From Nilaparvata lugens (taxonomy: Eukaryota > Arthropoda > Insecta > Hemiptera > Delphacidae): a stretch of 64,000 nt of DNA. Positions 43,727-54,211 of this stretch are shown here, in pieces (position 1 is the first letter of the stretch; every line of letters starts with the position of its first letter). The notes under the pieces are model-generated. The model was not told the DNA's origin. It saw nothing but the letters and a program-made list of their open reading frames with translations, and made no database searches. The position numbers and the translations under genes are program-made. Location: positions 16,726,778 through 16,790,777 of the forward strand of contig NC_052510.1 in NCBI RefSeq assembly GCF_014356525.2, written 5' to 3'.

Positions 43727-46190
43727 TTTTCAGTAGGAACACTAGCATACTTTTTATGCATAAAATTCCATATACTTTATTGTTTACAAATATGACAGAC
43801 AGTACTTATGACAGACAAGATCCAATTCGTTTTCCCAAGGTTTATTCGGGGGAATAAGTTATCAAGGAAGCTACTTGCTTTTGCTGTAGCTTGGCTTTAG
43901 AATGACGTACTTTATTCAAGTTATGTATTAGATAGAATTATTGATGAATTTACACTTCTTTATTTGCAAACAAGGTGTTATTAACAAACTGATTATTAAA
44001 GTATAAGAGCAGTCAGTTTTAAAAGTTTATCATGTCATCATCCCTGATGATAAATAGTTCATATAGTTTAGGTTGTTGAGATGAAAAATAATTTTATTTT
44101 TGTTTGTTATTTTATCAATTTTTTATATTTTAGGATATCCAAATATCTTGATATTGTTGAAAGTATACTCATTTTTTATATATGCTTTGGAAAGAAATAA
44201 TATTATACTATTTAGAAACAAGTCTAAAAAATATTTTGAGGAATACTTGAATACCTTGCTTCATTCATCCTAATCTCTTTTAGATACGGTATTATAAAAC
44301 TCTAAACTTGTCCTAAACTCTTTCTCTCTATACTCCTATAAAGCTTCTTTTGAAAAATCGTAGGTTTGGGCTCTTTAATAAATTCCAAAATTGAATAAGG
44401 TATGCTACATGCTTGCAGGTTTGCTAGATTGTATTCTGCAATGTTCAAAGAGTATTTTTCTATATAAAAAATAAATATTTCCCTCCAATTTAATAAAGAT
44501 ATATTTCTTTGAAAATAAGCAACCACGGGTTAAAGTGACTTTGTCTAACTTTGAAAAATATATGGATTTTATCCTTAGATGAAAAATAATATTTCAAACT
44601 CAACTCCCGGTTGCACGTACGGCTATTAAATTAAACCTAGGTTTAATAACTTGATGTATCGGCAAGATAAATAGATCGTGACAATATAGGCTAACGGTAT
44701 GAATGCCATGAGAGCAATATCATTATTATTATTCGGTTGATAATGCGATGACGTCATTCAACCACGGTTTAATTTGATTGACTTACGTGCGACCGGGTTG
44801 AAATAATTTAAAATTGACTTGATATTAATCATATTGAACCCAATTCTGTTTTATAGATTGAAGGCGACTATGAAAATAAATAATTCGTAAATGTAAATTA
44901 CAGTTTACGATTTTAAAGAAAATTCTGCATTTCACTGCATGAAAAGAAAATGGGCTAACTGGTGACTCAGATTTGAACGAAGTTACATCTTCAGGTAAAC
45001 TATAAAATGTTGCAATTTTCATTCTTCAATAATTATTATGCCAGGAACAATGAAACATTTTTTTCCAAAATTGTCTACAACATTCAAGTGCAATGAATTT
45101 TTACAATTTTTCTACGTTATCATGAGTAGTCAAGTAGGCCTACTGTAAGCGTTTGTAATCTTCGAAAGCAATTTACAGAATTTAATGATTGAACTTCAGA
45201 GTATTCATAGTAAGTACTGATTTTGTAAAAATATAGGTTCCGCGTGTTGGGGGGGGGTGATCTGGGGGTACATAGAAGGGGTAGGTTCAACCCTGTGAAA
45301 ACGTTTCAAATTGAGCCTTGATAAGGGAGTTTTTAAGCTATTTGAGAGCAAGGAAAAATCAGGAAAATGTTTTTTTCATATTCACTACCGGTAAACCGGT
45401 ACTTTGTACAAATTTTGGGGAGGTGAAATTTTAAATAGCTTGCAATCAATACTCAGGTTTGAAAGAAACACTAGCAATATTTTTTATTGTAATCTTCAAT
45501 TTTCAAAGACTGTTTTTCGTTATAAAAATTAAATATTTTTTCCACTTTAATAGAGATTTTTTAAAATAAGAGACTATGTCAACCAAGTTTGTCTAAATTT
45601 GAAAAATATATGGATTCAAGTTATTCAAGAGTTGACCAACTGTCAACTTTCAAAATGAATGATAAATAACATTGAAAACAAAAATGAAATCCAGTCCAAA
45701 AAATCACAAACCATTTATTGAAAAATATCTCAGTTTTTGCTGCCCAAGGATCTTTTGTAGCGTCAAGGCATGTTGGCTGCAGCTGCAGAATCTGCCATCA
45801 GTAAAATATTCAGATCAAATTAATTTCAAGCAAGGTGGATATTTTCATTTATTAGATAAAATACATAATATTTTTTATTGTACGGTATTTGCATCATATT
45901 CTGCAGAATATCATGATTGAATTACTGAGACAAAGTAACTCCAAGTTTAACCTAAGAGTGACAACATTATTATTTATACCTAACATTGACCATCTTGTAT
46001 TCAACTAGTAACAGAATCCAAACCAGTTCAATCATGAATATATTTTCGATATAAAGAAATGTCGAAGATACCCCTCATCTTTATTATTTCAGGAAATTAG
46101 AGTTCTACCCTTGAAAAAAATATACATAAAGGATTTATTCACTCATGTTTATAAACATTTTGGTTCAATTTAATACCATCTCTACATTCT
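43727..46190. other. FDXR 3'UTR and gene-poor flank
   Basis: The 3'UTR presumably ends near ATTAAA at about 43995. Two related blocks, 44450-44575 and 45505-45620 (both containing GTCTAA-TTTGAAAAATATATG), form a direct repeat about 1.05 kb apart. A G-run lies at 45249-45257. No further gene recognised; the MITE at 44606-44797 is listed separately. Confidence 0.45.
44606..44797. mobile_element. MITE, 192 bp, CCCGGTTGCACGTA-type ends
   Basis: Left CCCGGTTGCACGTACGGCTA and right TACGTGCGACCGGG are inverted copies, with pairing continuing to ATTAAACC / GGTTTAAT. Contains TGACGTCA near 44750. The ends match the CCGG-TTGCAC type seen in many hemipteran MITEs (family recollection). Confidence 0.7.
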
Positions 46191-46830
46191 CACAACACGA
46201 GATATGCAGCCACAGTTGGGATCAGATCTATCCAGCTGACAAGATCCTTCTCAACAACAAATTGCTTCTTCCTATCTCAAGTAATATATCGTAATTATAA
46301 AAGATTATTCCCGCAAAATAACATTTTTTCAGCAGTAAGTCTTCCAATTTTCAAAAAAAGATTGAAATATTGGTTGTTTGAAATAAGTGAGGAGGAGACT
46401 GTGGCTCTGGTCTTGGCGGGCAGCGGACTCACCTGACTGCAAAATTAACATGACTTTTACTGACTCTATACCAATACTGACTGACTCTATACGATACAGA
46501 CTGGCTATATACGATACAGACGGACTTTACAATACAGAATGACTTTCTGCGATACAAAACTATGACATTCATTTGAATGAAATTACCCTCATAAATTGAA
46601 TTAATTTTGCCTCTCTTTCTTCTCCCCCTTCATAAGGATTCACTATACCTACTTGAAATTTCAACTCGAGTCTACGCACAGGCCACAGTGCCCATGTAGA
46701 CTCATTCCATAACCTATAATATGGAAACTTAATTTAAGTACATAATTATTCGTATTTTATATTATTCATCATTTGTGTACTTACTGTATTTTTGGAATAA
46801 AGAATATTCTTGATTGATTGATTGATAACA
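46190..46830 (+). pseudogene. 3' end of a non-LTR retrotransposon with (TTGA)n tail
   Basis: A frame reads RYAATVGIRSIQLTRSF, NCFFLSQVIYRNYKRLF and LPIFKKRLKYWLFEISEEE, typical of the RT C-terminal region of Jockey/CR1-like LINEs, then a stop. The 3'UTR has repeated CTGACT-CTATACGATACAGA words (46440-46560), a GGAATAAAG poly(A)-like signal and a TTGATTGATTGATA tail at about 46813-46828. Confidence 0.75.
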
Positions 46831-47360
46831 ATTGAATTATAATAAAAAGGCAAAAAATAAAATGTACTCACCAATGTCATAAGTCTTCTAGAAATGGGGT
46901 TTCTAATATAAAGTTTTCCGACAGAAATAATCAGAGGATGTAACTGGGAGATTGGTTTTATGTCGATAGTTCAACTAATATATCGAGAGTCAACAAGATA
47001 TCTATTGGAGAACCTCGATAATGATTATAGGGGCACGGCTCAATGTTGAACATCGATTTCGGATTACCGTACTGAGATCGAACGGATTTGAATATTTTCC
47101 CACGGTAGACCGGGGGTAACTCACCCCGGTTGACGATATACACTTGGACATTGAGTATGTTAGTATGGGACCTTGGAGCTTTCAGTATGTTTTATCATAG
47201 ATAAAGGATAAGCTATATTTCTTGTCTCTGGTTCTATCTACCTACATAGAACAATAGAGAAATTATAAACCCATAAAAGAAAAATAACGGGTTTGAAAGA
47301 ACAAAAAATCATACATTATTATTTTCAGGTACAATAGCTGATAAACTTAGCAAAAATTAT
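46831..47360. other. spacer; no gene seen
   Basis: AT-rich sequence with one GC-rich palindrome, ACCGGGGGTAACTCACCCCGGT-like, near 47108-47129. Confidence 0.35.
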
Positions 47361-47434
47361 TGGCCCATGGGGGGATCGAACCCACGACCTTCGCGTTATT
47401 AGCACGACGCTCTAACCAACTGAGCTAATGGGCC
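47361..47434 (-). tRNA. tRNA-Ile(AAT)
   Basis: On the minus strand a 74-nt cloverleaf: acceptor stem GGCCCAT paired with ATGGGCC plus discriminator A, D arm GCTCAGTTGGTTAGAGC, anticodon arm TCGTG-CTAATAA-CGCGA with anticodon AAT, and T arm with GGTTCGATCCC. A and B boxes are intact and there is no intron, so it looks functional. Confidence 0.95.
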
Positions 47435-47839
47435 AGTTGAGCGGAGAACGTGAAATGTAGTTACTTGAATGTATTATCTAGTATCTACCATCCACTAATA
47501 CTTGACTAAATCTTTAATGTACTTTGACTTACATAATTGTCATGTATTACTTCAAAATCTAAATTATTGCAATACGTACTAGTCTCTATTTGATCCCACA
47601 CCAATGATGAATCTTTCTATTTTCATAGGATTCAGAAAGTTTATCCATGCTGTATGCTGCTTTTAGCTGTTCACTCACTCCTTGTGAAAAGATGGGTCAA
47701 TAAGCTGCTGAACTCTAGTGGTCATTCTCCCAACTAGAGCTGGTAACTCAAACAGCTTTCTCTTGTGCATGTGACGTGGAAATTCTTACTATTCTATTCT
47801 GTGTTAACACTGATAGAGATTCGTTGTCATTTCCAAGAA

Positions 47840-47911
47840 GGCCCGTTGGTCTAGGGGTATGATTCCTGCTTTGGGTGCAGGAGGTCCCGGGTTCAAATCC
47901 CGGACGGGCCC
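47840..47911 (+). tRNA. tRNA-Pro(TGG)
   Basis: 72-nt cloverleaf: acceptor GGCCCGT paired with ACGGGCC plus discriminator C, anticodon stem CCTGC/GCAGG with loop TTTGGGT (anticodon TGG at 47872-47874), and T arm CCCGGGTTCAAATCCCGG. A run of T after the gene (47916-47924) is a good Pol III terminator. Confidence 0.96.
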
Positions 47912-48037
47912 AGTATTTTTTTTTATCCATAGAACAAAATAGGTAGGTAGGCTAGCTTCTTCCCTCGAAAAAGTAGAAGAATCCAGCTGCATTTTTAAAC
48001 TGTGATAACAATTGCAGTATGAAGCTAGTTGAAATTA

Positions 48038-49274
48038 CAGTAACTATATTACCCACAGTATGGCCATTGGAATTTTTTCCCGCCGCCACCGAAGATTCCA
48101 AATATTTTGAATTTTAAAATGGAGCTTATAATTATGGAATTATAAGTAAATCGCTTGCTTTTACTTATTAAAGTATATTTTTGTGATTATTAACTTCGAT
48201 ATAATTTCTTTCATGTTTTTTCGATATTCCCAATATAGTTTTGGAACTTGAAATAGTAAATCGTAGATAATAGCGAGTAAAAATGAAAGGTAGGTAACGT
48301 AACCTGAAAGCTGAATTTCCAAAAAAATACCATAAAACTTTTGAAATGTGTCATGATATTGTAATGAATTTTGTTCCATTGACAAATAATAAAGTTCTCA
48401 TATCTATTTCTAGAAGCATGATGGAATTCTCATCACAATAGATTCCATAAGATTTAAATAGTTCGTTTTATTCAGCCAATAAGTCTGACGAAAATATTGT
48501 AAAGCACAACATTGAATATAAACTCTGGAAGAGCCAATTATCCTAGTCATAGTACCACTTGATGAATTTAATAAAAATGTAAGAAATTGAAAAATAACAC
48601 ACATAACCATTATTGTTTATATTTAGTGATATTTCCAATCTTAACCACTGCTCGTGGTAATGCAACTCGAAAATCATATCAATAGCTATTGTACCAACAT
48701 GTTAGAGTACCCAATAATGGGTAGAGTACTCAGTACTGAAGAGAATCAATCAGAGAAGTCGAGACGTCTTTAATCAGCACTTAATCATGGTTAAATATTT
48801 CATAAAATGTTACATTCAATTGAGCCACAAAAAGAATTTTGAAATTGGATTATTAGAAGTTCGATCCAATAAATGGGATAATGAAATACACAAAATTGAA
48901 ATTTATCTTTCTACATATTTATATAGATCACTGGTTCCCAATAAGTTGCCCGTGAAAGCTCTAGAAGTGGTCCGCGAGGAGTCCGAGGGAAGGAAAATTG
49001 ATGATTTAAGCTTTATTAGTGTATTTTAAAGTTATCTTTTTTGTCTATATTAAAGTATAATCAATTTCTCTTCGAAAATGATATATCAAACTCATCTTAA
49101 GTTCATAACATGTTTCCAATCGGTAAAATAAGTGATAAGTTCCAAATGTCTAATGCTATAAGATAGAACTTGAAAGTTTGTTTGGAATCTTAATGTCGGA
49201 TTTGTACCATGTGACCGAGCTAACCAATCAGAAGCGTGACGTCAATGGCCATACTGTGGGTAATATAGTTACTG
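48038..49274. mobile_element. TIR element, 1.24 kb, TA-flanked
   Basis: CAGTAACTATATTACCCACA at 48038 continues to about 32 bp and returns inverted at the right end (TGTGGGTAATATAGTTACTG). TA precedes and follows. The interior has an 80-codon frame (48787-49029) whose 3' part resembles transposon-end sequence (ACTGGTTCCCAA, TGGTCCGCGAGG), not a protein. Probably a non-autonomous element with a hAT-like fragment inside. Confidence 0.65.
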
Positions 49275-49446
49275 TAGTTGAAATGAATGTTGGAATAAAA
49301 ACACAATTTCATACAGAATAACGGATTTTTTACTCCAGGTTTCTCACAATATTTTTTATTATTATATTGTGTTTCTCATTTTCAACTTTCTGCCCGATTT
49401 ACAGTGTAGGTAGTGGTGTAGTCTAGAATCTATAGTGTACCCTATA

Positions 49447-49940
49447 TCTTCTTCTTCTTCTTCTTCTTCTTCTCTCTCTGTCTTATAAAAGGCTAAGCCC
49501 CAACAGACTGAAATCACACCACAGCCCAAACTACTAAGCCTAAAAACTTGAAATTTTGCACGATTGTTTATGGTAGCCTGAAAACATCCACTAAGAAAGG
49601 ATTTTCAAAAATTTGCCCCCCTGAGGGAGCTGGGGCCCCCCCAAAATTTTGTACTTTTTAACCGCTCATTTCACAGCAAAGTCATGAGGAACTTTTTTGT
49701 TCAGCTACGAAAAAAAATTAGATCTATGCAGAAAAATTTCGATCAGGAGCACAGGGGGGTCCAGGAGAGGGCATTTTTCAAAAATTTTGATGTAAAATCA
49801 CACTACAGCTCAAACTAATTGGCCTACAGACTTGAAACTTTGCACAAATATTCTTCAAACATGCTATACGCGCACTAAGAACGGATTTTGAGATATTTTG
49901 CCTCTAAGGGTTTCAAAGGATGAAAAAGGATCCTATTAAG
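49447..49940 (+). repeat. TTC microsatellite and interspersed repeat
   Basis: (TTC)n at 49447-49479 is followed by CTTATAAAAGGCTAAGCCCC. Two tandem-like halves of about 270 bp follow (ATCACACCACAGCCCAAACT at about 49514 and ATCACACTACAGCTCAAACT at about 49797), each leading to GAAA-TTTTGCAC and CACTAAGAA-GGATTTT. Unclassified repeat, no coding. Confidence 0.6.
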
Positions 49941-51356
49941 TAAGGTTATGAACATGGTAAGGTGAGTGCCATATGGAAATGAGTTAATTTATTTATTGAC
50001 ATGTGATATTCTAACATAATTATATGTTGTAATCATTGGAAATAACAAAATAATATGATAGAAATTCAAAAAAGAACATCTGTTCTATTATTGCTTTCTA
50101 CCTGATTCCACTTAACCTCAATAATATTGTTCTGATAATTGATAAATATGTTTGATAATATTATTATTATTGATATAATAAAAGTATTGTTTTAATAATT
50201 AATTATTATCATTAATATAATACCGTAATAGTATTGTTTTGGTAATCAATAAATATTTTTATTTTCACAAACTCTGTATAATTTATAATGGTGAATGTGG
50301 AACAGCTGCATCAAAGAAATTATCTCAAAAACATATGTTTAGGAAAACTATAGTTTTGAACTTCGTTTTCCTGATGCAATGTATAAGCCTACACGTGGCA
50401 TGTATGATTAATTTTTCAGCTAGAACAGTTTTTTTAGACTGCTAAATAAACGTCTACAGTTTTATCAATGCTGTATCGGCAATACGAAAACGCATGCAGT
50501 TAATATGTCTTAAAATGAAGTTGTTGATATCTACATAATAATTATTCTCTTCCATTTTTATTTAATTAAAATTTCAAAATTATTCAAGCCTTGATAGAAT
50601 AATTGACTCACTGTACAGTCAGTCGAAAATTTTAATATTAAAATGAGGGGTATTTTGGCAAGCTGAACAAAAAAGTAAGGTCCTATGCACCTTTTTGATA
50701 TTATTTCTTCAAATGGAAAATGAGTTTTGTGGGTTGTCAAAACTCCCCCTGAAAGAGAACTATTCATTTTATCCTATATTTTAGTAAAATAACAATGATT
50801 TCTGCATTGAATAACACCTATCTTGCCAACAAGAATCGAACTCTTTGTGAATTTAGATATGACCTACACTTTAGATTTATATAACTCTATTGATAAATTC
50901 ATGGAAATTGAAGTACTATTTTCGGTTAGTTGATGATTAGTTGATGAAATTGATTATCAATAGAGAAAATGATTATAATTTTATCAATACAGAATTAGTT
51001 GAATGAATATTGTCGATGTAGGTACTGAGTTAGTGTGTTCATTACAGTTCATAAGAGTAATAATGCATCTATCGTGTATTTCTTATCCCGTATAATATTA
51101 TGTATACATATTATGTATAAGCCATAATATTTATAATATTATAAATACATGAAAACTCAAGTAAAGTATCTCAAACTGAAAACTTGACGAATTGATAATT
51201 TATATTGACCAACTGAAGCCTTGATCCATGAAACCACTAAATTCTCTCTCCTCTCTACATATATGTCATATTCCTCCGTATCATTTTCATGCAAACGTAT
51301 TAATATATCACCTTCATTAGGTATCAGTCAATCCATGAGAAAAATTGTGAATTCAT
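49941..51356. other. AT-rich spacer without recognised gene
   Basis: Only short chance frames and AT-rich simple sequence are seen (for example runs of ATTATT around 50160-50215). Confidence 0.4.
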
Positions 51357-51596
51357 TAAAAATATGGGGGGACCGAGCTTCGCTCTCGAGTACAAAAGCA
51401 TAGAAAATGTATCCTAATGTCCTTCAGCGAGTTATCCCAGGGATGAGACCTAGTGTAATCAAATGTTTATATAATGAACCTACTTTTTTCAAATTTTGTG
51501 AGAATCGTTAGAGTCGTTTTCGAGAACCGTTGCCATTCAAACATATAAACAGTAATTGCTCGCTTAATATTATAGGATATGAAATTTTAATATTAT
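51357..51596 (+). mobile_element. solo arm of the TATTAAGCGAGCAATT element
   Basis: Starts at GACCGAGCTTCGCTCTCGAG and runs through TTATCCCAGGGATGAGACCT and AATCGTTAGAGTCGTTTTCG to TTGCTCGCTTAATATTATAG. It matches the right arm of the element at 13433-14972. Confidence 0.65.
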
Positions 51597-53068
51597 CTGG
51601 TTTACCAGCCTCATAAATTTAATAAATTCACGAAATGGATGGGTCTTTAACAGTTGCTATAAAATGTATTAATGTATTACTGAGGAAAACAATCTATCCT
51701 GATTTTTTTTGAGGATATTCTCTTATCCATTATGCTCACGTTCAAAACATTGAGAAAGAATATGTGGATATGTATGGAGGATAGCCTTAGAGATTATTTT
51801 CTTAGAGAGTACACCATTGTATTTTCAGAGTTTAGTCGGATACAATTCACAATAGATAACCTTATTCTAATTCTAATTTCTCTGGGATTTATGTTCGAAT
51901 GAGTATTAACGTTTATTCGAAAATGGGAGGGAGGATTACAAATCATGAATGGACCCACAGGTCCAAAAAATTGTAAAAATTTCTCTCCTTTCACTGTTTG
52001 CTCACCCCCCAAGTAGGGACAACTCAACTCAACTACTGTAAAAAAGGTCAACGCACACAACAACAGACGAACAAGTATGGGAGACAAACGGTGGGAAAAC
52101 CCTTCCCAGGTTATCGAATGTTGCAACGCACACAGACGTCCACGTCTGCATACAGATGTTAGAGTTTTCCTCCGTCAGTCTGTTGCTGTATGTGTTTGCT
52201 GTAAATGAAACCCCGAACTAAAATGTTTTTGCATATTTCATGCCATTTATAATAGATTCATTTCCTGAGCGTACCTGGACTAATAGTAACCATATGAATT
52301 AGTCAAAATTGATAAATAAAAAGAAATTCTCATTCATATATTAATTAATTTCATTACTGGCATTAATTCAGAATAATGATATTATTTCTTGAATAGCGAT
52401 ACGAAGACTACTCCATCATTTTTTATATCGATCATAATATCAGCCATTAAAACAGTGATGCGATTCTTGATACAGCACTCATTCTCGTTGAAATGAATGG
52501 GCGTTACGTCATTTTCGGCAATCGGTCGTTGACCCCATAACTGACGATAGATAGCAGCACTGTTCACTGACTCCTCCTCTCAAATCTCAAACGAATTTGC
52601 CGTTTCTAGGCAGCTACATTGGAAAGCATGTCATTGAAATCTTGCTCTTCTCTGCGTAAACATGCCTCCGCCACTTGAGATAAAATGACAGATGAGTAGC
52701 CTGCTTGTAAATTGTTTATACTGACAGGCAATGACTGTCCTATAAATTGCATTACCGTACTTAGCTTCCAATTAATTCTCAAATGATTTTCACTCGGTGT
52801 AGTGGCAGTATTTACTGTTGTATCTTCAAAAATACTGTACGATATTTGATAGTACAGTATAGGCTATCAACACAGAACGGCACAATTTCAATAAGTAGGT
52901 ACTGTAGTTTACTTGAATACATTCCACTAAACATTGTACATATACATACTAGAGTTCATAATCTGCGCAATAATTTATTATGGGAATTGGATTGAATTGA
53001 ATAAGAATCAATATAGAGGAGAGTGAGTTAGTGATAGTCCCAGCAATAGTATGCCAGCGCAATAAGTG
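51597..53068. other. spacer without recognised gene
   Basis: AT-rich, with short less AT-rich parts near 52000-52200 (repeated ACGCACAC / CAGACGTCC words). No feature could be assigned. Confidence 0.4.
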
Positions 53069-53080
53069 ACGAGATCTCGG

Positions 53081-53448
53081 AAGAATTCGAGTGACGAGAT
53101 TCATAGGAGACGGTCGAGGGCAGCATCGGCGGACTGAGGCCAAACCCAGTTTTTGGGGGTTATCCACCCCAAATAAATGCCGAGGAGAAGAACCTAACCA
53201 GATGAATCCGCTCCATCCTCGCGCAACTGAGGTCAGGCTACTCTGTGATTCTGAACAGTTACATGTCCAGAATCTCAGAGGATGTGACCGATGTGGACCC
53301 CACACCACGGACCATCTTTTTAGCTGCTCACGAAGCCGACAAATTTAACAATCTCCAGCCTCTGGACCGACCCTTGTGGGGTGGCCCGCTTCCTGAGCCT
53401 TGAGACGGAGCAAGAGTGAAACGGCGGTGTCCTACTACTACAACAACA
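53081..53448 (+). mobile_element. 5'-truncated LINE insertion with 12-bp target duplication
   Basis: ACGAGATCTCGG occurs at 53069-53080 and again at 53449-53460, exactly bracketing 368 bp. The insert encodes the very C-terminus of a Jockey-like RT in shifting frames: LRSGYSVILNSYMSRIS, then CGPHTTDHLFSC (zinc-knuckle-like CxxC...H...C), then DPCGVARFLSLE, followed by stop codons. The tail is CTACTACTACAACAACAAC. A classic target-primed insertion, 5'-truncated. Confidence 0.88.
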
Positions 53449-53645
53449 ACGAGATCTCGGCTCTTACTTTGGAAGGATGACAGATGACAAGCCAGCTTCA
53501 GTGACTGACAGCTCTGAGCTGCAAAATCATTTCCCGCTAGATCAGAAACCATATAAAGCTGGATTCCCACACAGTGAACAGTGAGCAGGGAAATGTAGTG
53601 AACTGTATTGAAAATTATTAAGGCTGAGCAAAGGCTAAAAATTAA

Positions 53646-54211
53646 CTTTCTACTGGTGACATTTTTTAAAGTTTTTCGATTTGTATATCATCAAGCTATC
53701 AAAATTGAAAAGTTTTCTCAGGAAAATATTTTTTTCCAATCATTACTTCTTGAGATATGAGCGCCTAAAGTTTAAATTTTTGGGGCAGAATATTTCAAAT
53801 TCGGTAAGAAATAAGTCCATGAGATTTAGAGGATAGATTCTTTATGATATTGTTGATCTAGTAAAACAAAAATTTCCTAAAAAATCAATTTTGGAGAAAG
53901 TTATTCGGTTTACTAAAAATAACTTTTAGTTGAGCTGTTTTGGTAAATTGAATAACTTTCCCAAAAATTGTTATTTTTAGAATTTTTTCCTTTTACAAGA
54001 TCAACAATACCATAAAGAATCTATCCTCTAAATCTCATGGATTTATCTCTTACCGAATTTGAAATGTTCTGTCCCAAAACTTTAAACTTTAGGCGCTCAT
54101 ATCTCAAAAAGTAATGATCGGAAAAAAATATTTTCCTGAGAAAACTTTTTCATTTTGATAGCATGATGATATACAAATCGAAAAACTTTGAAAAATGTCA
54201 CCAGTAGAAAG
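53646..54211. repeat. 566-bp near-perfect palindrome (foldback)
   Basis: Left arm starts CTTTCTACTGGTGACATTTT and the right arm ends in its complement (AAATGTCACCAGTAGAAAG). Arms are about 275 bp, including TCCATGAGATTTAGAGGATA and its inverted copy, with only a few mismatches and almost no loop (centre about 53930). No coding capacity. If transcribed it would fold into one long hairpin RNA. Confidence 0.88.

Noticed and set aside
47748..47992. Minus-strand frames with ARPGFEPGTSC
   Set aside because: This peptide comes from reading the antisense of the tRNA-Pro gene, a well-known spurious translation.
48787..49029. 80-codon plus-strand frame as a gene
   Set aside because: No motif, it lies inside a TIR element, and its 3' part resembles transposon-end sequence.
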